Source: Massospora cicadina
Taxonomy: Eukaryota; Entomophthoromycota; Entomophthoromycetes; Entomophthorales; Entomophthoraceae
DNA: 64,000 nucleotides
Assembly (NCBI GenBank): GCA_022478985.1
Contig: JAKSZP010013346.1
Location: 62,001 to 126,000 of the forward strand
Direction of reading: 5' to 3'
Below the pieces are notes generated by a model, which saw only the letters and a list, made by a program, of their open reading frames with translations, was not told the origin of the DNA and made no database searches. The position numbers and the translations under genes were made by a program. This document shows positions 57,000 through 64,000 of the stretch, one piece after another. Numbering within the stretch: the stretch's first letter is position 1; each line of letters begins with the position of its first letter.

Positions 57000-57320
57000 G
57001 ACTGATAATCACTAATGGCGATTGGAGATGTTTTAAGTCAAGTAGACAATGACATGGAAGAACATGCTGTGGCATATGTGATTTTAACATTTAGCCAGCG
57101 AAATTGACCACACTGTGATAGATTGTGCGTGCCTCATGGGTATATACACCTGCAAACAATTACAAGTGCATATTCGTGGGACACACTTGTAGGCTCTGAC
57201 TGACTTCTTGTATCTACTTTGGTTGCTAATCTTAAAGGACTAGAGGAAAACTGCTTAATGGGCTCTGAAAATGAAAGCCTGTGATTTTGAGATTATACTT
57301 GAGCAGGTACATCTTATCAG
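57000..57320 (+). pseudogene. RNase H remnant of the old Gypsy-C family copy
   Basis: Strongly decayed. The CEC region is read as CACLMGIYTCKQL, and the order with RT and integrase supports the assignment. No catalytic set survives. Confidence 0.45.
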
Positions 57321-57969
57321 AATGCTGATAGATAATCAAGATTATCTGCTATCTGATTTCTATAACTGCAATTGGATGAACTATCACAATGAATGAGCGA
57401 AGGAAATATCAGGGATGAACCCCAGGAGATTAAAAGCAAGCTGAATAAAGAAATGGCAGATAAAGAGATGAAGAAAAGACATCTATATAAGTCTACTGAA
57501 TAAAAAGATAAATATTCATTAATTTGTTTGGATTATCAGAACTTAATTAAGATGCACACTAAGTCTTAAGGAGTGGTGGACTAATAAAACAATGGATCAT
57601 CTACACCAGTATTATTAGAAAATAATCAATTATGATGTCGCGGATTAATCAGTTTGTTGCATGGATTATCAACACCACAAGCCCTACAAGAATGTGACAG
57701 GATACCAACTTGTACGCCCTGGGTTCACTTGGAATATGGTGTCAATAGATGTGATGGAACCCTTGAGTGTTAGTACTGAGGGATTAAAGTACATTATTGT
57801 TGCAATAGACCATTTGACTAGATGTTTGAATTGAAGGCCTTGAACATAGTGAACTATGTTTACTGCGAGATTCATACTGGACAAAGTTTTGTACTACAGG
57901 GATGTTTGAAATTATTATCAGTGATAATGGAGCTAGATTTACGTTCAATATGTTACCAAGACTGAATGA

Positions 57970-58296
57970 GAGCAATAACTTGCTCAATATGTTGAGGCAA
58001 TGGACACCGGTGTCCTCATAAATGAAGAAAACCCACAAATATACCTCCTTATGCCTCATGTAGATGATGCTCACACACCAATGCTGTCCGCCATGGTCCG
58101 CTAGCTAAAGCAGGCGCCTAACAAAAGTTTTCCTATTGCTTCCTCCCCTTCTGATATGGCTTCCTAGGCTGATAGCTAAGGTGCCATATTATTAATTTTT
58201 TATTTTCTAATAATTACTTCGTTTATTTAATTTGCAAATTAAGATGCGTGGCGGCTCTCCCTTTTGGGCTGGTCATCACTGTTGCTAAAAAAAGAA
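57970..58296 (+). mobile_element. 327-bp 5'-truncated family X copy
   Basis: Flanked by ACCAAGACTGAATGA (57955-57969) and ACCAAGACTGAACGA (58297-58311), 14 of 15 identical. Its 58.14-58.21 kb part aligns with 28.78-28.87 kb (CTGATATGGC and GCCATATT blocks). Its last 80 bases align with the end of copy 2 (AAGATGCGT, CCCTTTTGG, ATCACTGTTGCTAAAAAAAG). It therefore contains only the 3' third of family X. Confidence 0.75.
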
Positions 58297-58313
58297 ACCA
58301 AGACTGAACGAAT

Positions 58314-58371
58314 TAAACCATCTAGTACTAAAAAAAGAATGAACGAATTAAACCATCTAGTACTAAAAAAA
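58314..58371 (+). repeat. Paired micro-insertions / 35-bp tandem unit
   Basis: Two identical 23-mers, TAAACCATCTAGTACTAAAA plus AAA (58314-58336 and 58349-58371), alternate with three copies of GA(C/A)TGAACGAAT (58302-58313, 58337-58348 and 58372-58383). Two insertions into one site, or one insertion followed by tandem duplication, would both give this. It lies next to the 327-bp family X fragment. Confidence 0.7.
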
Positions 58372-58860
58372 GACTGAACGAATCTATGGGAATCATAGAT
58401 GTGTTGTCCGTTCCCTACTTAACATAAATAATGGAACGTTAGAGAAGTCAATGGAACTCTGGCCACAACGCTAAGAAATTGGTATCAGGGAAACCTCCGC
58501 TTGGGATCTTAATTGAGTTAATTTACTTTTGCGCACAATAAATAGTTATCATATAGTAATAAGGGAAACGTTATACAAACTCTTATTTAGATGAAGAGCC
58601 TTACTAGTATTAATTTTGTATTCAGAAGTGGAACTGTTTTGATAATGATAGCAGATCAATATCTAACCTGGCTGGAGAACATCATATTGATTAACAATTA
58701 CAGGAATTTGACACAATGTTGTAGAAAAAAATAGAGTGAAAAAGAAGGATATTTAAAATTGACCAGAAGTTGAAATGTACTATGTGTAAGAACGGGTAGC
58801 CCATTGTGATACCCATGTGACAAACAATTAGTATTTTGACTAGGCAGTAAGAATGCTTTG

Positions 58861-58930
58861 TGTCTACTCCTCCAATTTTTAATATAAGCCAGGGGATAGT
58901 TCTTACTGAAGTTTTTGTTAATCAGAGTAA
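58861..58930 (+). repeat. 3' LTR fragment of the old Gypsy-C family copy
   Basis: ATAAGCCAGGGGATAGTTCT and GTTAATCAG align with AGCTAGGGGATAATTCCTTA and GTAAATCAG near the start of the Gypsy-C LTR. The rest is missing, apparently cut by the arrival of Gypsy-D. Confidence 0.5.
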
Positions 58931-59749
58931 TGGACTACTCCCTATTTCGCCAAATAGGTCATTCCAAGGAGATGGGGTTGTCTTGAACCCACGGCAAAAT
59001 TGGCAAACTGACCTTGCCATGCTCCTCTTGCCAGCTTAAAATAACTTTACTTCCTAAGGAAAAGAACCCTTTTTTATAGACCTGAAAGGAGTTTAGGGTA
59101 GTGAAAAAAATTTACTATCTAATTGTCACTTAGGACCTTTGGTAATTGGCGAGCTACTCATATGTGCCAGATGGCATATTGGCTTGATTATATTAAAATG
59201 CTCTCCCATGACTATGTCATTCCAGAAGTCATTCTCACATCTAGAATCTAAGCTTTATCAAAGTGATACGTCTCTCCAGAGCAGTAATATACTAAATCAT
59301 CATTTAGCTAAATCAGGATGCCCTCTTCCTGATTCAGATTCCATCGTTTCCTAATAGCAAAAGTAAGCAAGGTGGGTCAACCTTGGTACAGATATACCAT
59401 ACAAGATTTTATATAGCTAGTATCTGGTTTCAAAGATGAGTTAAACAAAACCTGAACTAGAGTGGAAGCAGGTTTACTATTCCAGGCTAACCGCCCTGCT
59501 TCCTACTATCAAGCATCAAATTAGTGTAAATACTAAGCAAGATCCATGTAATAAGGTTTTTTTTCAGAGCCTCAGTTCCACTAACAATAAAGCTACATAA
59601 AAATTAAATTTTCATTATAGCTAGCACTATTCCATTGTATACGATTTTAAAGAGCAGTTGAGAGTTGTAAACCTCCTGCAACTTCCCATTGTTGAGTTGC
59701 TTTGTAAACAGAAAATATAAGAGCACTTAACTACACTAGGATTCGAACA
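58931..59749 (+). repeat. Probable 5' LTR of Gypsy-D
   Basis: Non-coding stretch ending CGAACA two bases before a PBS-like site. The start is placed at TGGACTACTC, where similarity to the older LTR ends, and is uncertain. No partner LTR is available for comparison. Confidence 0.4.
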
Positions 59750-59751
59750 AT

Positions 59752-59769
59752 TGTGGCTCACTATACTGG
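59752..59769 (+). other. Probable primer-binding site of Gypsy-D
   Basis: TGTGGCTCACTATACTGG resembles the Gypsy-B site TGGTTCTCACTAAAGG in position and sequence. Confidence 0.45.
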
Positions 59770-59849
59770 CAACTGTACATCCCATCTTCTCTTAAAACAA
59801 TGATTCCTGATAAAGAGAATAAATTCCCCTACTTTCACAATTGAGCCAA

Positions 59850-60440
59850 ATTATGGTTAGACGCCTTGGAGCAGCAATTAGCCAAAGCCTTATTGTGACT
59901 AATTAATCTTGAGCAGCGCCCCTCTCTAACTTCTCCTGAAATTGATGCTGCCATTTCTGCTCTGACTGGGCGTGCCCTTATCCCCTATAAACTCCATCTG
60001 AAGATAAGTTCACCCCAGGTGAGGGTATCATCTCTTCGTTTCTATATGTTTAGGACCGCCATGGATGGCAAAACTAATTATCAAAAGATCAAGCTCATCC
60101 TCCCTTGTTTGAGTCATGCGGCCAAAGAGATAATGATTCATCATATGGAACCCCTTAGTATGTGGATGGAGGTCAAAACAGCGCTTATGGATGTTTTTGG
60201 CTCTCATCGGAGTGTGCACCTGAGGAAGAAGGCTTTTTTTGTTCCTTATCATGAAGAAAGGGTGTCAGATATCTCCTTTGCTGAGTGGTTCTACTTAGAA
60301 GCACAGATGTTGTTAACTTCTAAAATGCTAACTCTCAATGATGCCGTGGCAGTTATTTTAACTGGCTAGCAGCTTACTTCCCTAGAAAGGCATTAATATT
60401 CATCAAAGGCCACTTCTAGAATGTTTGGGACATAAAGGAG
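59850..60440 (+). pseudogene. Gag of Gypsy-D
   Basis: The frame 60019-60369 holds YMFRTAMDGKTNYQKIKLIL and ISFAEWFYLEAQMLLTSKML, collinear with the Gag of Gypsy-B. It ends at a stop within ILTG, where Gypsy-B continues. A charged, possibly coiled-coil leader lies upstream. Confidence 0.75.
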
Positions 60441-60975
60441 GACTTACTAGAGGTGGCTAACTTCCATAAAGCTAAGTTTACTTGTGGAGCTGTAATCAAC
60501 CCCCGTGGCTTTACTATTAAGGGAATCCTAACGCGGGCCTGTGGAAGGAGGCTATAACGTCTCCCTTGGGCCCACTTGTGCCTGTTAACTCCATAAAACC
60601 TTTTCCTTCAATGCGACTTAAGAAAGGCATAACTCAAACCCATGAGCATGAAACCCCTAAGCTAGGCCATAAAGAGCTCACCCCCGGCTTGTTGAAGCTG
60701 CAAGGCCTCCTTACCAATCAAAAATGGTAGTTGCACATCCTAAGGGAATCCAATATATTTGAAAAGAGGCCATTGTCAGGGCATGTTGTAGATAGATATC
60801 TGACCCATATGAAGCGTCTGGCTCTAACTTGCCTTCTCTCACTCCTCTGAATATCATAGATAACCCTTCAGATTCGTCATCTGAAGGGGTTATGAGGACG
60901 TAGGACACTTTGTCCTTGGAGCCCCTGTAGAGTTAGGATACTAAACCTGCTGAAATATTAAGGAGTAAATATGGC

Positions 60976-61460
60976 ATGATACCTGAAGACTCTTATCTCA
61001 GCCAAGTTCTGAGGTGTCCAGAGGTTATTGACACTGCTAGTGATGCTGACCAGTTACTTGCCTTATTTGCTTTCCCTAATCAGCATATTCATACTCTACA
61101 GTCCATTAAAGATATATACCTAGAAACTACTAAACAATTACTTATACTTTTCTTTTTAAGGGGGTTTTAGCTCTCCCTTAGTTTTGGGGGCTGATGCTCA
61201 GGTGAAGTAATCATTAATAAGGTATGTATTATGGCCATCCTAGACATTGGATCTCTGGTGAATGACATCTCATCAAAGCTTGTTAAAAAGATTAAGCAGG
61301 CGCCTGACTTGAAGTAAACTCAGAAGTTTAGAACTATGGGTCCTAGTAACACCCGCGCTATTGGGCTTATTCTTCATTTCCCCTTCAAATTTAAGAAGCT
61401 TGTCCTATTGGCCCCTGCAGTGGCCTTAGATAATAATGGTTATATTTTGCTCATATGTGC
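60976..61460 (+). pseudogene. Protease region of Gypsy-D
   Basis: The frame 60976-61170 matches the Gypsy-B linker (VIDTASDADQLLA). The active site reads MAILDIGSLVNDISSKLV (DIG at 61243-61251), in which the catalytic Thr is replaced by Ile. Confidence 0.7.
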
Positions 61461-61595
61461 TCTGTTTATGATCTAATACACAGAACCATCACCTGAGTGG
61501 AGTTTATTTCTCCCCTTCTCAACTATAAGTTTCCTTTGTTTCTAGCTAATGAAAACCCCCAGAAAAAAGTATACCTTTTTGGTTGAGTACTCATC

Positions 61596-61859
61596 TTGGG
61601 CACTATCGCCGAACTACATCACATTTGTTCACCATACAAAACTGTTGCAAAATCAATGGACGCCTTCAAAGGCATTTCTTTTAATGCCTCCGAAGAGATG
61701 TTAATCAAGTCTGGGGAAAGACGGGTGGTTGATACCAACAGTACTTTAAAAAGTCCCTGGAACTTAGTATTTTACATAACAAGTATTGATGGAGTAAGTT
61801 CTCTAGAGCCACGAGTGCTGCCTAAAAATCCTAGACTCTGCCTACCAGTTTATAATTAA
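61596..61859 (+). pseudogene. Protease-RT linker of Gypsy-D
   Basis: The same module as 40104-40400 (ERRVVDTNSTLKSPW; VSSLEPRVLP). It ends by frameshift before the LLLGN-like tail. Confidence 0.6.
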
Positions 61860-62199
61860 TATTATGCTAGGAATTTTTACCAACAAATACCTCGTTGTGG
61901 AAAAACACCAGGAGATCAAAAAAGTCAGTTAATTCCCTTTGATGATATTAAACAAGTTCACTAAATTGGCTCTATGTTAGAGATGGGCTTACCAATGAAC
62001 AAATTTGCTATGAACCTTGCCCAACGTGCACATTTCTGGCTAATTAACCTCTGAGGAGCTTGAGAAAGTCCACTCGCTACAAGAGACTTTATGAGGGTAT
62101 ATTTCCAAATATGATACTTGCTGCGTTCATATGAAGGATTGAACCAACGCCTTTGATGTGGAGAATGCCAGTCTTATTTGAACAAACCCTTATCGTAAA

Positions 62200-63000
62200 T
62201 CCAATGTTGTGAGCAGATGAGGATGGAACTCAAACAATTGCTAGACGCGGGGTAACTAGAACCATTTCAAAGCCCTAGGGAGTCTACTCTTATCATTACA
62301 AATAAGAAAACAGGGGTCATCAGGAAATTGTGGACTTCCAGAAATTAAATAATCTTATTAAGGAAGATAGTTACCCTATCCCAGTATTGATAATGCCCTT
62401 TCACAACTCTTTGGATATATGTTCTTTTCTGCCATGGATTTGGCCAGAGGATATTGCCTAATGGACCTTTCTACCCAAGACCAGGAAAAATGTGCTCTCA
62501 TTTGCAGTGAAGGCTTATTTTAACCCTTTTGACTACCTCAAGTTTTGTGCAATGCTCCTGAGCCTTTCCAACTATAAATGGAACACATCTTGCAGGATCT
62601 AAGGTTATGTTGTGTGATAGTTTACATTGATTACATCACTGTTTTTCTAAAAACCTTTAATTAGAATCTTGCTCATCTATTAAAAAATCTTTCAGCGCAT
62701 TTATGAGTCCAATATCAAGTTGAATTCATTGAAGTGTACTTACTTCCAGAAGCAATCAGATTTTCTTTATGACATTTCACAAAAGGGAATTCAGCCCTGC
62801 AGGATAAGTCTCAAGCTATTTCTAAAATGCCAGCGCTGCAAACCCTCTTGACATCCAGGTGTTTCTGGGAACAATGGGGTATAACTGTCATTTTATCCAA
62901 AGTTCGCCCAGCTCATTGAGTCTCATGTCCGCCTACTTGCTAAAAAACCCTTTTCCATTTGGGTGCTGAAAAAAGCTGCGTTTGTGACGTTATAGAAATC
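62200..63000 (+). pseudogene. Reverse transcriptase of Gypsy-D
   Basis: Boxes recognisable across frames: MELKQLLDAG, FSAMDLARGY-like, and a catalytic box read VYIDYITVF (YIDY at 62623-62634) instead of VYLDDI. Both the Leu and the second Asp are changed. Connection-region pieces follow. Confidence 0.65.
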
Positions 63001-63049
63001 TAAAAACACCATACTTTGCGTCATTCTGACTAAGGTAAACCCTTTCTCC

Positions 63050-63420
63050 GAATTATCTTTGTCTCAAATTATGCTGGTGGAGATATCCTGGCCAAATTAA
63101 AGATTGTTGGGTGGATCATCATGTGTCATTTCAGTGATATGCTATCCAAAGCTGAACATAATTACAACGTCACTGAGAAAGAGTTCCTAGCTGTGTTTTT
63201 AGCAGGAATATACTACTTACCATTTCTGTATGGCACTACATTCACCGTAGTCACTAACCACGCCTCCCTAAAATGGCTTTAAAGTATATGGATCCTACTG
63301 GGTGACTGGAAAGTTGGGCCATAAAGCTCCAACGTTATGACATGAAGATTGAACACTGGGTGGGAACCGCCATGTGAGTGTGGATTTGTTGACTCGTGTT
63401 GCCTGTCCTTCATCTAGATA
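63050..63420 (+). pseudogene. RNase H of Gypsy-D
   Basis: YNVTEKEFLAVFLAGIYYLP keeps the catalytic Glu (EKE). VVTNHASLKWL has Asn for the later catalytic Asp. A stop follows. Confidence 0.65.
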
Positions 63421-63469
63421 ATAATGAAGCTGAGAGGTTGAAAGACCTTTTTTAGCCCCTGACGCCTGG

Positions 63470-63791
63470 GATGATGAGATGACCCCGTTATGAAAATGTT
63501 AGCAAATACTCCAGCAACGCTAAAGTAGAGCATGGGAAGTTGTATAAAAAAGGTAGGGATCAATTGGCAGTCCTATCTTTGACCTTCAGAGTGGGTACCA
63601 TTGATCTTAGACGCCCACTCCACCCTTGAACATGGTGGAGTGACGAAGACCTATAAGTGGGTCAATGAGAGTTACTATTGGGAAGGAATAAAGGAGACCG
63701 TTATTGGCATCTTAAATGCCTGCTTAACTTGCAAAAAGCAGTCCAAGATCAAGACCAAATAACAATATCAACATATTACCCCTCAGCAACC
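63470..63791 (+). pseudogene. Integrase N-terminal zinc domain of Gypsy-D
   Basis: LDAHSTLEHGGVTKTYKWVN and CLTCKKQSKIKTK form the HHCC domain. The following PQQP equals the Gypsy-B sequence just before its integrase core. The match stops there. Confidence 0.65.
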
Positions 63792-64000
63792 TGTCAGGGA
63801 AATGGCAGAAGTTTAGACTGGCCTGAAAGTCTGGATGCGTAAGGACTTAAAAAAAGTAAGCCAGAAAGCCAGAGGCATTGCCACCCAAATGACGTTGTAT
63901 GGAGCCGGGTATTGGGAAATGATAAATCTTTGGTGCAAGACAATAGTGAAGAGCAACCTGAGGACAAACCAAAGCAAGGCTGTCTCTGACCCTGGAGGTC
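63792..64000. other. Foreign sequence cutting the Gypsy-D integrase
   Basis: The sequence changes exactly after CAGCAACC. It starts TGTCAGGGAAATGG, which would fit the 5' end of another LTR element running out of the window. Nothing further is recognised. Confidence 0.35.

Larger units (their letters stand above)
57560..58770 (+). pseudogene. Integrase remnant of the old Gypsy-C family copy
   Basis: YQLVRPGFTWNMVSIDVMEP (57.7-57.76 kb) matches the core start of Gypsy-C and keeps the first Asp. After the family X and micro-insertions (57970-58371) the sequence resumes, with parts corresponding to VNGTLAAMLRKLVAGKTS and the following helix of Gypsy-C (58.44-58.6 kb). Many stops. Confidence 0.6.
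36885..58930 (+). mobile_element. Old Ty3/gypsy copy of the Gypsy-C family (nested host)
   Basis: Pieces in order: 5' LTR (36885-37889), PBS, Gag (43589-44043, then 53616-54420), protease (54.87-55.23 kb), RT (55.76-56.8 kb), RNase H (57.0-57.3 kb), integrase (57.56-58.77 kb) and a 3' LTR fragment (58.86-58.93 kb). Gypsy-B (37936-43588) and Gypsy-C (44044-53615) are inserted in its leader and Gag. A SINE and a family X fragment are inserted in RT and integrase. Stops are numerous and it is inactive. Confidence 0.75.
58931..63791 (+). mobile_element. Ty3/gypsy copy Gypsy-D (Gypsy-B relative, cut)
   Basis: Leader/LTR, PBS, Gag, protease, linker, RT, RNase H and the start of integrase follow in Ty3/gypsy order. 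The proteins are close relatives of Gypsy-B, for example the Gag ILPCLSHAAKE next to ILPCLSRRAQE. Catalytic sites are damaged (DIG, YIDY). The integrase ends abruptly at 63.79 kb. No 3' LTR lies within the window. Confidence 0.75.

Noticed and set aside
58302..58383. CRISPR-like repeat/spacer pattern
   Set aside because: Only two 23-bp units with identical 12-bp 'spacers', in a eukaryotic transposon context. Micro-insertion or tandem duplication explains it.

Overview
The window reads as a repeat graveyard from a eukaryotic nuclear genome. It is AT-rich and holds almost nothing but transposable elements, many nested inside one another. I see no intact host gene, rRNA, tRNA or CRISPR array. 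The mix is Ty3/gypsy LTR elements without an obvious chromodomain, L1-type LINEs with plant-like CCHC tails, a mariner remnant and a tRNA-like SINE. This would fit a TE-rich early-diverging fungus, but the sequence alone does not fix the organism.

Left part (1-15.3 kb). An old minus-strand Ty3/gypsy copy (about 1.86-13.35 kb) is split by two insertions: a mariner-derived foldback element (2938-3490) and a complete minus-strand Ty3/gypsy element (5353-11204, 5-bp TSD CTCCT). To its right is a broken minus-strand gene-like sequence (13.68-14.36 kb) carrying an 18-bp micro-insertion.

Middle (16.7-35.9 kb). Two copies of an unfamiliar ~1.75-kb retroposon, called family X here, encode a zinc-knuckle, gag/ORF1-like protein but no reverse transcriptase. 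The minus copy (16.69-18.48 kb) is whole. The plus copy (19.93-28.92 kb) is split by a TRIM-like LTR element (20483-22426) and a full-length LINE (LINE1, 23077-28360). A related full-length LINE (LINE2, 29440-34840) lies on the minus strand. A ~500-bp homopolymer block (18.90-19.40 kb) looks like a sequencing artefact.

Right part (36.9-64 kb). An old plus-strand Ty3/gypsy copy (36.9-58.9 kb) hosts Gypsy-B (37936-43588, TSD ACCAC), a younger relative of itself called Gypsy-C (44044-53615), a tRNA-like SINE (56170-56457) and a truncated family X copy (57970-58296). Gypsy-C has about 2 kb of extra sequence with a minus-strand ORF between integrase and 3' LTR. Another Ty3/gypsy copy (Gypsy-D) runs to 63.79 kb, where its integrase is cut.

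Three observations stand out. (1) Family X has 3'-anchored copies shortened to about 18 bp, each flanked by target-site duplications of up to 17 bp. (2) The SINE ends with the same 3' motif as the two LINEs, a likely SINE/LINE partnership. (3) The LINEs share a 5'-terminal hairpin whose stem has changed with pairing kept. All TE families were recognised by eye from protein motifs; no database search was possible.
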